Shown here piece after piece: positions 26,468 to 36,348 of a stretch of DNA of 64,000 bases; the first letter of the stretch is position 1, and every line of letters begins with the position of its first letter. The notes beneath the pieces are model-generated. The model did no database searches. It worked only from the letters and a program-made list of their open reading frames with translations, and was not told the DNA's origin. Source of the stretch: Carboxylicivirga taeanensis (GTDB taxonomy: Bacteria; Bacteroidota; Bacteroidia; Bacteroidales; Marinilabiliaceae); assembly GCF_051851475.1 (NCBI RefSeq), contig NZ_JBPUSJ010000002.1, positions 405,551-469,550 on the forward strand. Reading direction: 5' to 3'. A program made the translations under genes and the position numbers.

Positions 26468-26759
26468 ATAATCTAATATTTAAACCCTTCAATTGGTTAA
26501 TTATGTTTTATTGATTGAGTTGTAATAATGTTCGTGAACATATAGCTTCGCCTACTCAGTCACACATGTTATGCCGAACTGAGTTATGTAAATTTGGTTA
26601 ATGTATTGAGGTATCATTTTCGATAGTCCAAAAGTCTAATCGCAATCAGCTCTATCTTCCTTTTGTCTTACTTGTAAACCTTCCTGCAATAAGTTTTTAT
26701 CCATCCGCTAATAATACTTTGACACAAATTTTATTCATCATAAAAAAACTTAATTTTTT
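26468..26759. other. AT-rich spacer between the barrel gene and the recombinase
   Basis: 292 bases with no coding frame or repeat that I can support. Confidence 0.4.
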
Positions 26760-28157
26760 TCATAAATCCAAGTCGTCCAGCGGGCTTTTTAGCTTACAGA
26801 TATCCCGCTTTGATACGTAGGTGTATATCTGTGTTGTTTTGGTGCTACTATGTCCTAATAGCTTTTGTATGTTGCGTATATCCATGCCGGTGTCATGCAG
26901 ATGAGTCGCAAAGGAATGGCGGAGCATATGAGGTGTTACGTGCTTATCTATCCCTGCATTTTCTGCCGCCTTTTTTAATATTTTTTGCACACTACTCGAG
27001 CTGTATACACCACCTTTCTGACCTTCAAACAGGTAGTCGTTTGGTTGCTCTTTTCTTAGATAAGTCTGTAATAGGGGAGCTAGTTTTTCCGGCAAGCTGA
27101 CGATACGGCTTTTATCTCCTTTCCCGTTTTTTATTGTGATTACTTTTCGATTGAAATTTACATCTTCCACTCTCAGGTTTATTAATTCGCCGCACCTTAT
27201 ACCCGTTGCATACAGCATGTAAAGGATGCATTTATGTTTAGTGTTCATGTTCAGACTAAGTAAGGCTGCAACTTCCTCTTTTTCTATTGTTTTGGGCAGC
27301 GTAAGCCGTTTTTTAGGGCGGGGCAGGTTAAAAGAGCCGGGCTCTCTTTCCGAAAATGCCGATAGGAAACGTTTTACAGCACTCACTACAATGTTTTGCG
27401 CCGATCGGGAATAGCTTAATTCTTCTCGCAGAAAAAACAGGTAGTCTTGAATTTCTTCATCGGATAAATCACCTACGGGTTTACCATCGTAATAATTCTT
27501 CAGCTTTTTGATTTGGCTGGCGTAATTTTCAATGGTGCGTTTCCCTGCGCCTTGTAAGGTCATTAGTTTAATAAAATTGAACACCTCTTTATCATCTCTA
27601 TAATTTTGTTTGTCTAAATGACGCTGAATTTTTTCGTTATGTTTCACATGAACTTTAATATGACAGCCCTGACTCGTAAAGTAATTATTGAGACTTTCTT
27701 TCGTTTTCTGATAGTCGGGGACGATCCAAAATCGACGCTTGGATTCATACGCAAAGCCTTGCGAATTCAGGAAATCCACCCAGCTTTTTTTATAAACTGT
27801 TGGAAGTTTCAGGTAGGATTTTTCATTGATTAGCACAATGGAAACTATCGGAGGTGGCAGAGTAGGCGACCCTATTTGAGGTGTTGTGTTGTGAAGATAT
27901 ACCGGTTTGGTATTCTTATATTGATCGGTTGGATTTAAGTACTTGGTGCTGATGAATGCGAATGGTTTCAGATCCCATGTCAGTTGTTGAATGGTGCTTT
28001 GTTGGTCGCGCATGTAGTGGCATTTATACTGCTGGCTGTAGTAGACATAAGTCAATTTGGTAATATTTGCCTCTAGTTGTGGGTTGGCAAAAAAGAATAA
28101 TTTAATTAAGGGAGTGGTACCATGCACAAAGCGATTGAGGAAAATAGTAGGCTTCAT
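26760..28157 (-). CDS. Tyrosine recombinase/integrase with long N-terminal extension
   Basis: 465 residues. The C-terminal catalytic domain (about 290-465) has all six expected residues: Arg321 (ATGIRCGEL), Lys346 (KNGKGDKSR), His410 and Arg412 (HMLRHSFATHLHD), His436 (LLGHSS) and the nucleophile Tyr445 (TQIYTYVS). A SAM-like core-binding domain (about 190-280) precedes it. The first ~180 residues are an extra region not found in XerC/D, containing a segment resembling the integron-integrase or arm-binding type (SWVDFLNSQGFAYESKRRFW). The enzyme cuts and rejoins DNA at specific sites. It faces away from the zinc-ribbon gene and sits at the left edge of the large surface/toxin locus, so it may be the recombinase of that island. 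It looks intact. Confidence 0.92.
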   Translation of the reverse strand: MKPTIFLNRFVHGTTPLIKLFFFANPQLEANITKLTYVYYSQQYKCHYMRDQQSTIQQLTWDLKPFAFISTKYLNPTDQYKNTKPVYLHNTTPQIGSPTLPPPIVSIVLINEKSYLKLPTVYKKSWVDFLNSQGFAYESKRRFWIVPDYQKTKESLNNYFTSQGCHIKVHVKHNEKIQRHLDKQNYRDDKEVFNFIKLMTLQGAGKRTIENYASQIKKLKNYYDGKPVGDLSDEEIQDYLFFLREELSYSRSAQNIVVSAVKRFLSAFSEREPGSFNLPRPKKRLTLPKTIEKEEVAALLSLNMNTKHKCILYMLYATGIRCGELINLRVEDVNFNRKVITIKNGKGDKSRIVSLPEKLAPLLQTYLRKEQPNDYLFEGQKGGVYSSSSVQKILKKAAENAGIDKHVTPHMLRHSFATHLHDTGMDIRNIQKLLGHSSTKTTQIYTYVSKRDICKLKSPLDDLDL

Positions 28158-28283
28158 AACGTTTGGTTTTTGTTTAACAGCATTAAACTCATGTTTTCAG
28201 TCTCCAATTAACGGGATAATCACACTTAAAGCCAATTTATTAGTATATTTATACGTATATTAACCGTTTAACTCAACAACTAG

Positions 28284-28667
28284 ATGTCAAGCTGCCCCTA
28301 TTGCAACGAAGTAATTACTGGTCGAAGTGATAAGAAGTATTGCTCCCCTTATTGTAAGTCGGCTTATCATTATCGGCAAAGCAAACAAAAAGAGAGTTCA
28401 CTATTCAGAACCATTGATCAACACCTAAAAAACAACAGGCGGTTACTAAAGCTCTACAATAAAGCAGGTAAAGCCACTGTTCGCAAGGCGACCTTACTTG
28501 CTGAAGGGTTCGTTCCCAAATATTTCACCCATTATTGGAAAGCACAAAACGGAAATCTGTATTTATTTTGTTATGAATATGGTTTTATGGAAGTCAAAGA
28601 GAATGATGCCCTCAAGTATGTTCTGATCACCTGGCAAAATTATATGGAACGATCGGGCGAAACTTAA
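28284..28667 (+). CDS. Small zinc-ribbon protein of unknown function
   Basis: 127 residues. Four cysteines at positions 4, 7, 20 and 24 (CPYC...CSPYC) form a zinc ribbon, followed by a basic helical middle part. The C-terminal part has the pattern GFVPKYFTHYWKAQNGNLYLF followed by CYEYGF, which I recognise from many short Bacteroidota proteins of unassigned function. Probably a cytoplasmic nucleic-acid- or protein-binding factor. It is divergent from the integrase with 126 bases between them. Confidence 0.75.
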   Translation: MSSCPYCNEVITGRSDKKYCSPYCKSAYHYRQSKQKESSLFRTIDQHLKNNRRLLKLYNKAGKATVRKATLLAEGFVPKYFTHYWKAQNGNLYLFCYEYGFMEVKENDALKYVLITWQNYMERSGET

Positions 28668-29505
28668 TTGCAACAGAAGGGCTTGGTATTGTGGGGTGTC
28701 CTTTGCAGTTATGGGGTTACCATGTTTACTTACCCTGATTTTGTCCGCGACTCGCTATTTTGATATAATTGACTATAAGAAAAGGTAATTTAAACTGCTT
28801 TGGCACAAAAAAGTCACACTCAAGACAGGTCCTTTAACAAATAGTTTGTTGCCATTCAAGGTGAGGTCGAGGTTTGATGCAAAAGTGTTCGCATAAACGT
28901 GCTAAAATCAATTAAAGACATTTTCTTTCCGCCAAACTGGCCCTACAGCAAAAAGCTTGCTATTATTACGTGCTGCAAGATACAAGATCTTTGCTCTGTC
29001 CGTTCAAAACCTCTTTGAATTGATTTCTTTTTCCAACGCACGAGGCTTCTTTCTGTTTTCTTTTGCCATGCCAGGCTGTCTAAAATAAGGTTGCTTATTC
29101 ATCTTATTAACTTAATACCTGTTGAATATTAAATATTGCTTCTCAAACTAATAATTCGATAATTCATTATGATTATTACAAGAGGGCTTGTTTGTTATGT
29201 ATTTTAATAATCTTAACAAAGGTATTCACTTCCTAGTATCGTATGTATTTTGTTTTCTAGATGTTTGTGGTTGGCTATAAGTAGTGTATGGTGAGTGGAG
29301 GAGGTGTTGATTGCTTACTATGTTGATAACATATTGGTTATAAGACTTGTGTATTCGCTTTATTTTGAGGGTTAAATTAATTGATTATGCATTATTTAGA
29401 ATCATTTTATTTGTATTTGATATTGTAACAAATGTTAAAACATTAAGTACAATAGGGAGTTTGTTATGTTTAGATAAATTAATATGTGTGTTAATTATAA
29501 AATAG
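28668..29505. other. Long gene-poor stretch with a broken minus-strand reading frame
   Basis: 838 bases. On the minus strand a 32-codon frame runs from ATG at 29102 to TGA at 29004 (MNKQPYFRQPGMAKENRKKP...). The same frame continues past the stop with plausible residues (TDRAKILYLAARNNSKLFAV...) to a second stop near 28913. This could be a decayed gene, but I cannot name it. The part from 29100 to 29505 is AT-rich and featureless and must hold the promoter of the 29506 gene. Confidence 0.35.
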
Positions 29506-30429
29506 ATGTGTAAGCGTTATAATATAAGGGGTATTCTAGTGATTTTTATCGTATTGGTCTCTTCTAATACGATGGGACAGCTGCAGGATAGTATCGGAAT
29601 CCAATGGAGAAATGGCCTAGCGGATTATGCTTTGGAGGAAAAGTTAGTGTCTGATAATTCAGCAGATAGTCTTATTTCGATTCTGACTGGCTTTAGTTTG
29701 GATACAACTATCTATGTCCGTTATAAAGCTTATGAGTTATTTTATAAAAAAGCCTTAACCCTTCAATCACATAAAAGACTTTCTCTTATTGAACAAATTG
29801 TTGAGGGGTGTCATGATTCTGATTTCAATATACAGCTAGCTTGCATTGGCTATTTAAAAAGATTCTCAAATGAGGAGTTTAATCAGCAGTTACTGTCCGA
29901 ATTGAATAGTCTTTTGAGCGGAGGACGTTTGTCTGTAAATAAAGAATATATGCTGTTGGCAGGCTATTTAGGTTTTGGAAAAGAACAACTGCAGCGTAGG
30001 TTACTTGCACAAGATAGATTTAGTCCCATACAGCAATACTGGATGCATTTGGCACTGGCAAGGATGGGAGAAGTTTCAAGTGTTGACTATTGTCTAAAAC
30101 AGGCTTCAGAAATTAAAAACGTCCATAGCAAGGTGATGTATATAGTACCTCAGCTTATATATACACGCCAGCGTGCGGCAGTTAACCATTGCATTGAGAT
30201 GCTTTATATTGATGAAAAACTATGCTACTCTTCAGATCCTGATAACAATAATATGGTTTGCTGCGGTTATCGAATCATGGAGTTGCTCGCGCCTGTTATT
30301 GTAAATTATCCGTATGAAGTTGATTTCAGTGGAATGCTTATAGCAAAAGATTATGAAGAAGCGTTGATTGAAATTCGAGAATGGCTACTTATTAATCAGG
30401 ATTATCAACTTACAACAACCACTTATTAA
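29506..30429 (+). CDS. Exported alpha-solenoid-like protein, first gene of the large surface locus
   Basis: 307 residues. A signal peptide (about 1-24, ending SSNTMGQ) is followed by repeated amphipathic helices of about 30-40 residues (for example YELFYKKALTLQSHKRLSLI and IQLACIGYLKRFSNEEF), reminiscent of HEAT or armadillo repeats. No family is recognised. It starts the run of same-strand genes that continues to 58205; only 18 bases separate it from the next gene, so they are probably co-transcribed. Confidence 0.65.
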   Translation: MCKRYNIRGILVIFIVLVSSNTMGQLQDSIGIQWRNGLADYALEEKLVSDNSADSLISILTGFSLDTTIYVRYKAYELFYKKALTLQSHKRLSLIEQIVEGCHDSDFNIQLACIGYLKRFSNEEFNQQLLSELNSLLSGGRLSVNKEYMLLAGYLGFGKEQLQRRLLAQDRFSPIQQYWMHLALARMGEVSSVDYCLKQASEIKNVHSKVMYIVPQLIYTRQRAAVNHCIEMLYIDEKLCYSSDPDNNNMVCCGYRIMELLAPVIVNYPYEVDFSGMLIAKDYEEALIEIREWLLINQDYQLTTTTY

Positions 30430-30447
30430 GACCTAAATATCCCTTCT

Positions 30448-33400
30448 ATGAATAAAACCTTTACCCTTCTTCTCCTTTTTATAACCTTATTTTATTACAT
30501 ATCGGCACAAACTCCAATTTCAGTCTCAGACTTGGCAGATGTTAACCTGTCGGCAGCACAGAAAAAAAAGATTGAAGCGGCATTCGCGGCTATGGATGCT
30601 GTTCAAAAGGCAAGTGCCTATGTGGAATCCTTACAGGATCTTTTTGAGGAAGGTATTGTTACCCTCCCAGTCGGGATTAAAAAAGGTGACTACGAATTGA
30701 TTATACAGAAATTGACCTTTGATAATAACACTGGAAAAACCAAGATTTATGCAACATGTGCTTTTAAGTTCAAAGATAGTGGCCAACAGATAGCTTTCGA
30801 GGGGTGGACTGATTTGGAAGGAATGAAAGGTATTGGCACACAGGGGGCCTTAGAACTGATTGCTCCTGTTCGTCGAAATGTTGGTTCACAATTTGCTATT
30901 CTTTTTAATTCCGGAACAAAAGCTAATTTTGGATGTGAAGGTGTTGAGTCATTTTACGCAAAACTAAACCTATTTCTCACCTCAGAGAAGATTCAGGCTG
31001 TTGATCAGACCGGTAAACCTACCGGAAAGATGGTTAATACGACTATTGAAACAGCCTTTCATAATTTTGATGACTATACGATTTCATTTGGTTTTAATCA
31101 GTTAATATCTATAAAAGGGGTGAAGGATATTATTTTCTCCTTAAAAGGTGCAACCTTGGATCAAAGTGATATCGAAACACCTGTTGGAATTGAGTTTCCC
31201 GAAGATTATTTTACTTCATCAAATGAGAATGAAAAACAAATATGGAAAGGACTTTCATTTAAAGAAGCTGCCTTAGCATTGCCTCCTATATTTAAAAGGA
31301 ACGCAGTAATTGACACCTTGTCAGCTAATCAGAAAGGAGGAAGTGTTGCAGAGCGGATCATGATAGGTGTTCATGGGTTCATTATAGATGAGAATGGGCT
31401 GTCTGGTAAAGCGTTGGCAAAAAATATTATTAATAGCGCAACATTACCCAAAGATAAATGGGCCATATCTATTACTGATTTTTCGTTGAGTCTTTTGAAA
31501 AATGCAATATCAGGTATTGGATTTGGGGGTGATATGAATTTACCACCGTTGGGAAAAAGCTCCTTACTGCCATACATGGCACACTATAACGAGAGTGAAG
31601 ATGCTTACGAATTTCAGGTAAACATTCATGGTGAGTATGATTTTCCTGTATTAAGAAGTACATTGACATTAAACGAGTCATCTTCTTTAGAAGTACTGAT
31701 TAAAGATGCGGATTTTTACCCAACATTGAATGCCTCGGGCATGCTAAGCATCGATGCTCCTATCAATAAAAATGATTCGACCAAAAAATTTTCATTGCCT
31801 GACATTGCTTTTCAGAATATGCTCATCAGCCGCGAAGATCCTTACTTTGGGATTGGAGCTATTGGTGTTAGTGGCAATGTTCGCTCACCCAAAGTGGCTG
31901 GATTTGAATTAACCATTGAAGATATTAAGCCCTTTACTAATAATTTGGGAACCGGTTTGTCCTTCGATGCAGGCGTTAAGTTAAGTTCCCTATTTGGAGG
32001 AGAAGCTCAACTTCAATTATATGGCGATTATTCAAAGTGGCGATTCAAAAGCGTGGCGCTTGATAAAGTCAATGTGGATTTTAAATCAGGAGCCTATAGT
32101 GTTAATGGAGGAGTGGCCTTTAAAAATGGCGATGAGGTATATGGCTCAGGATTCAGAGGAGATATCAAATTTACCTTGATTGATAAGTTTGACTTTGATG
32201 CCATTGCTGTGTTTGGTAAAAAAGACGATTACAGATATTTTCTCACAGATGTGTTTTATGAAACTTCGCCTTATTCGGGGCTAAAGATTCCCCCGGCGCT
32301 ATCCTTTTATGGTTTTGGCGGAGGTTTATACAAACGAATGCAGCAGACTTCGGATAAGTCGTCTGATAGTGAGTTTGGTGAATCTTTATCGGGCATACAT
32401 TATGTGCCAGATAAGAATGTAGGAATGGGTTTTATGACCGCCACTAAGTTTGGGTTGCTGGGTGCGTCATCAGCTTTTAATGCCAAGGTGGGATTCGAAA
32501 TGCAATTTAACCAGCATGGCGGACTAAATTTTATTCAGCTAAGAGGGGATGCCTCTTTTATGAATAATCCTGCTAAATGGGGTAAACTGGCAGATAACAT
32601 TAATGATCAGGTTAAAAAAGTAGAACAATCCGGAGGTAAGGTAAAGTTATCCGCAAAATCGGATTTAGGAGTCCCTGAAAATCTTAACTCAGGATTCCTG
32701 ACGGCCTCATTGAATATTAAATACGATATCGCGAACAGCATTTTTTCAGCCGATTTAAGTACCTATTTGAACGCTGGGTTTATACGAGGAGTTGGGCAGA
32801 ACAATCGAATGGGCTGGGCGTCAGCTTATTTTTCGCCGGATAAGTGGTACACTTATATTGGTACACCCAGTGATCGACTAGGTATCGAAATATTAGGACT
32901 GGCACGTTCAGATGGTTATTTCATGGTGGGAGACGACATTCCCGAACTGCCACCTCCACCTACGCAAGTACTGCAGAATTTTAGTAAGTCTAAACAAGAA
33001 CAACTTAAGCGCAGTGGTGATGAGCATCTGGCAACAGGCAGTGGCTTAGCTTTTGGCTCTTCATTGGGGGTTAATTTCAAGGCTACCTTGCCTCCCTTTT
33101 ATGCAAAATTAGGGGTTGGCTTAGGTGCTGAATTTTTACTAAAGAATTACGGGGCAAGTGCGTATTGTGCGGGAAGTAGCTCAACCCTTGGGATTAATGG
33201 GTGGTATGCTCGTGCGCAGGCATGGGCCTGGGTAGAAGCGGATATTGGAATGGAGGCCAAGATTTTTATGAAGCGTCGGAAATTCAGTATCCTGAATATG
33301 TCAGCCAGTGCTTTGTTGGCAGGAGCAGGGCCTAACCCCTTTTATTTCACAGGAGCAGTGGGCGGACGCTTTAGCGTATTAGGCGGTCTTGTATCAGGCC

Positions 33401-34947
33401 AATGTAATTTCGATTTTGAAATTGGTGAGGAGTGTAAAATTATGGGAGGGAGTCCTTTCGGCCAGGAAGTGATTGCACAGCTAACCCCACCTGAAGGTGA
33501 AAAAGGGGTGAATGTTTTTGCCGCACCTCAGGCGATTTTCAATATACCAATTGATTTGGAGATGGAGGTGGACGAAGACGATGGTAAAATGGCCTGGTAT
33601 AAAGTAACGCTCGAAGAGTTCTCAATTCAGTATACCGATAACAACCAAAAAGTGGAGGGGTACACCCAGTTAAGCGATGATGGAAAAGTATACCTATTGG
33701 ATCCGGCCGAACCATTTGAAAGTAACAAGGAGATGCGTGTGGTGGCAAAAGTTGGCTTTAAGCGCAAACTCAACGGCAATTGGATATATGTAAAAGGCAG
33801 CGATGGCAAACCTGTGTATGAAGTAAAAGAAGCTCTATTCACCTCAGGTGAAAGACCAAAACAGATTCTACCGGAGCATGTGGTACACAGTTACCCGATT
33901 AACAGGCAATATAACTATTATCCTCAGGAGCATACAGGTGGTTATGTTATGACATCGGAAAACTACACATATCTGTTTACAACCGATAAGCCGGAAGGCT
34001 ATAAACAGGTGCTGCGGGTGACTGATACTAACCAACAAACACAAGAAACCGACTTTTCTTTTACAACGTTCTCGGCAGGTAGTGCTGTTCGTTTTGAACT
34101 GAACTATCAGCTGGCCGGCAACATTAATCTGAGTAATGACGAGGTTTACCAGTTGGCTATCGTTAATACGCCTGAGAGGACAACTAGCATGACTGAGAAT
34201 ATTACCAGTCAGTCAACGGGGTTTCAAGATAATGATAGCATTAGTGTAACCACCCAAAGTGCTGAAGGAACATTGGAGATGCTTGAGGAGAAGGCGGTAT
34301 ATGGCATTCGTTTCAGAACCAGCCAGCACAATACATTTAAAGCAAAGATGGAGGCGATTGAAATTACTAATGGGCTAACCTGGCAGGAATACCCTAGTGT
34401 CAATAAGCTGATTTCAAACATCTATGATCAATCTGTCAAAGCAGAGGTATTTGATGGATATGAAAGCAATTGGTTAAATAAAGAAGAGAGCTTAATTAAA
34501 ATGAGCCTGGTTTATTCTGACAATAAATGGTACACCAACAAGCTGGCGCCATTAATGTATGAAAACAAGGACTTACTCAGTATTACAAACCAAACAGGCA
34601 TAAAACCTCCAGATAAGCCTGGTGTACTGCAGTTTGTTCTTACTTCTGATGGTAATATTCTTAGTGATGATATGAGTAATGTGGGAACCGAAAGTATTAT
34701 ATACAAGGGAGGTTCCCTGCAGCTATGTGCCCCGTATTATGTCGATCAGGACTTTATGTTGCTACAGAACCTGATTGCTAATAGGATTAGTTCTGGTACC
34801 GGAAGCAAGGATATTGAAAAGTTTTTGGCCAGTGATCACATTCCGGCATTGGAAAAAGGTAAGTACACGCTTAACATCAGTTATACACTTCCGGGTAAAG
34901 ACATTATTACTTCAACCGTTCAACGCAGCATTGAATATAAAAACTAA
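30448..34947 (+). CDS. Giant exported protein of unknown family (1,499 residues)
   Basis: A signal peptide (MNKTFTLLLLFITLFYYISA) heads a very long, mostly beta-rich polypeptide. About residues 25-60 are helical. About 60-800 consists of repeated Gly/Phe-rich strands (for example GFGGGLYKRM, GFMTATKFGLLG), suggesting a beta-helix or extended beta-sheet. A Pro-rich break (LPPPPTQVL, about 835) is followed by a second Gly-rich block (about 860-1010), and the last 450 residues look like several beta-sandwich domains. No T9SS C-terminal sorting domain is visible, and no catalytic motif. It lies in the same transcription unit as a FISUMP lipoprotein (5 bases downstream) and ahead of the SprB-repeat and TANFOR genes. 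It may be a structural or chaperone-like part of that surface system; this is inference. Confidence 0.75.
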   Translation: MNKTFTLLLLFITLFYYISAQTPISVSDLADVNLSAAQKKKIEAAFAAMDAVQKASAYVESLQDLFEEGIVTLPVGIKKGDYELIIQKLTFDNNTGKTKIYATCAFKFKDSGQQIAFEGWTDLEGMKGIGTQGALELIAPVRRNVGSQFAILFNSGTKANFGCEGVESFYAKLNLFLTSEKIQAVDQTGKPTGKMVNTTIETAFHNFDDYTISFGFNQLISIKGVKDIIFSLKGATLDQSDIETPVGIEFPEDYFTSSNENEKQIWKGLSFKEAALALPPIFKRNAVIDTLSANQKGGSVAERIMIGVHGFIIDENGLSGKALAKNIINSATLPKDKWAISITDFSLSLLKNAISGIGFGGDMNLPPLGKSSLLPYMAHYNESEDAYEFQVNIHGEYDFPVLRSTLTLNESSSLEVLIKDADFYPTLNASGMLSIDAPINKNDSTKKFSLPDIAFQNMLISREDPYFGIGAIGVSGNVRSPKVAGFELTIEDIKPFTNNLGTGLSFDAGVKLSSLFGGEAQLQLYGDYSKWRFKSVALDKVNVDFKSGAYSVNGGVAFKNGDEVYGSGFRGDIKFTLIDKFDFDAIAVFGKKDDYRYFLTDVFYETSPYSGLKIPPALSFYGFGGGLYKRMQQTSDKSSDSEFGESLSGIHYVPDKNVGMGFMTATKFGLLGASSAFNAKVGFEMQFNQHGGLNFIQLRGDASFMNNPAKWGKLADNINDQVKKVEQSGGKVKLSAKSDLGVPENLNSGFLTASLNIKYDIANSIFSADLSTYLNAGFIRGVGQNNRMGWASAYFSPDKWYTYIGTPSDRLGIEILGLARSDGYFMVGDDIPELPPPPTQVLQNFSKSKQEQLKRSGDEHLATGSGLAFGSSLGVNFKATLPPFYAKLGVGLGAEFLLKNYGASAYCAGSSSTLGINGWYARAQAWAWVEADIGMEAKIFMKRRKFSILNMSASALLAGAGPNPFYFTGAVGGRFSVLGGLVSGQCNFDFEIGEECKIMGGSPFGQEVIAQLTPPEGEKGVNVFAAPQAIFNIPIDLEMEVDEDDGKMAWYKVTLEEFSIQYTDNNQKVEGYTQLSDDGKVYLLDPAEPFESNKEMRVVAKVGFKRKLNGNWIYVKGSDGKPVYEVKEALFTSGERPKQILPEHVVHSYPINRQYNYYPQEHTGGYVMTSENYTYLFTTDKPEGYKQVLRVTDTNQQTQETDFSFTTFSAGSAVRFELNYQLAGNINLSNDEVYQLAIVNTPERTTSMTENITSQSTGFQDNDSISVTTQSAEGTLEMLEEKAVYGIRFRTSQHNTFKAKMEAIEITNGLTWQEYPSVNKLISNIYDQSVKAEVFDGYESNWLNKEESLIKMSLVYSDNKWYTNKLAPLMYENKDLLSITNQTGIKPPDKPGVLQFVLTSDGNILSDDMSNVGTESIIYKGGSLQLCAPYYVDQDFMLLQNLIANRISSGTGSKDIEKFLASDHIPALEKGKYTLNISYTLPGKDIITSTVQRSIEYKN

Positions 34948-34952
34948 ACAAA

Positions 34953-36218
34953 ATGAAACAACACGTATTTTTAATCGCACTGTTATTAGTAGCCCTTTTG
35001 GCATGCGAAAAAGATGAAAATAAGTTACCTACCGAGCCGGTTTTGCTCTTACCTGCCAATGGCAGTGTGGTCGACTTGTCAAAGCTGGGATTTGATTTTT
35101 CAGAAGGTAGCGATCCGGAAAATGCTTACGTGAGAAATTTTTTAAAGGTAAGCGAAGATTCTGTCACTTGGTACGAGGTTAAAACGTATGCCAATTCATT
35201 TGAATGCGAGTTGGAATTTAAAGAAGGGCAGAAGTACTATTGGAAAGTACAATGCTTCGAATACGATGAATCGGCTAATCAGGTTATTGCGGGCCGTATG
35301 ACCGAAAGTAATGTGTTTCATTTTTACACCAATGCACCCAATGTATTTGATTTAAAGGCAGAATCGAGCTCTCATACCAACTGGACTGGGCGTAATTTTG
35401 TTAAACTAACTTGGCTGGAGCCCGATAATACCGATTATGTGGAAGTTACTTTTGAGCCGCAAGTAACAGGTATAAAGCAACCTATTGAGGTGCCTGCTGG
35501 CACTTGTGAATTGCTTATTGAAGATTTCTTTAACAATTGGGTAGTCTTAAAGAAAGAAGAGGCCAAAGTGTATTCGTTCGCAGTTAAGGCATATAATGCC
35601 GATGGTTTGGCTGCTGTACCAGATACTATTAAAGCTGTACCTCTTGATAAGCATTTGGTTAATGATGCTGATTTAAATGTATATGGTACTGTCATGATCA
35701 ATAATCAGGTTTGGTTGGATGTAAACTTAATGACCACGCGTTATAATGATGGGACTCCTATAAATAAGTACTACTTTAAAAAGGGAGAAAATAAAGAAGT
35801 ATATGGGCACTATTATGATAGTGTTGTTCTAACCAAGGAGGGTAAGAATCCCTGTCCTTGTGGATTTCATCTTCCTACATTAGAAGAGTGGCGAACATTA
35901 GAACGATTTATAGGCATTTATGACAATGGTCCATCTACATATGATCCAAAGGATATACCCTACGGAACCAAAGAAATGAAAATTTTATTCTCAAAAACAG
36001 ATTGGTTGCCTGGATCAAATGGAGAAAATAATAATGGTAGTGATCTGCATGGTTTTAATTTAAAACCTGCGGGTATTGACAATACTAGTATTGGTGAAAT
36101 GTCAAAACTAATGATTAATGAAAATGGATCCTATATAATGAGAATGTTTTCTCCAGATGGTATATGGAAAGGTAGTGCTCCTGATGGATCTAGTATTCGT
36201 TGCATTCGGGATAATTAG
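34953..36218 (+). CDS. FISUMP-domain lipoprotein
   Basis: 421 residues. A lipoprotein signal ends LLVALLACEKDE (Cys at about 18). An N-terminal Fn3-like beta-sandwich (about 25-110) and a second beta domain (about 115-225) precede the C-terminal FISUMP domain ('Fibrobacter succinogenes major paralogous domain', about 240-421). That domain is recognised from YGTVMINNQVWLDVNLMT, CPCGFHLPTLEEWRTLE, DLHGFNLKPAG and the end SIRCIRDN. FISUMP domains are found in exported, surface-exposed proteins; their ligand is unknown. The gene begins 5 bases after the 1,499-residue gene. Confidence 0.85.
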   Translation: MKQHVFLIALLLVALLACEKDENKLPTEPVLLLPANGSVVDLSKLGFDFSEGSDPENAYVRNFLKVSEDSVTWYEVKTYANSFECELEFKEGQKYYWKVQCFEYDESANQVIAGRMTESNVFHFYTNAPNVFDLKAESSSHTNWTGRNFVKLTWLEPDNTDYVEVTFEPQVTGIKQPIEVPAGTCELLIEDFFNNWVVLKKEEAKVYSFAVKAYNADGLAAVPDTIKAVPLDKHLVNDADLNVYGTVMINNQVWLDVNLMTTRYNDGTPINKYYFKKGENKEVYGHYYDSVVLTKEGKNPCPCGFHLPTLEEWRTLERFIGIYDNGPSTYDPKDIPYGTKEMKILFSKTDWLPGSNGENNNGSDLHGFNLKPAGIDNTSIGEMSKLMINENGSYIMRMFSPDGIWKGSAPDGSSIRCIRDN

Positions 36219-36275
36219 GCTGCTAAAAATGACCATTTTAAGTCAATACATTAGACCGCAGTATTAAGCTACATG

Positions 36276-36303
36276 CCTCTATAGTAAAATTGTGCTATAG
36301 GGG
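36276..36303 (+). promoter_or_regulatory. Hairpin in the spacer before the SprB-repeat gene
   Basis: CCTCTATAG and CTATAGGGG (36276-36284 and 36295-36303) pair over 9 bp with one G-T pair and a 10-base loop. No T-run follows; it could be an attenuator or processing site within the operon. Confidence 0.35.
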
Positions 36304-36348
36304 TATACAACTTTCAGCAGGCCAACCAATAAACCAAAACATGCTTTT

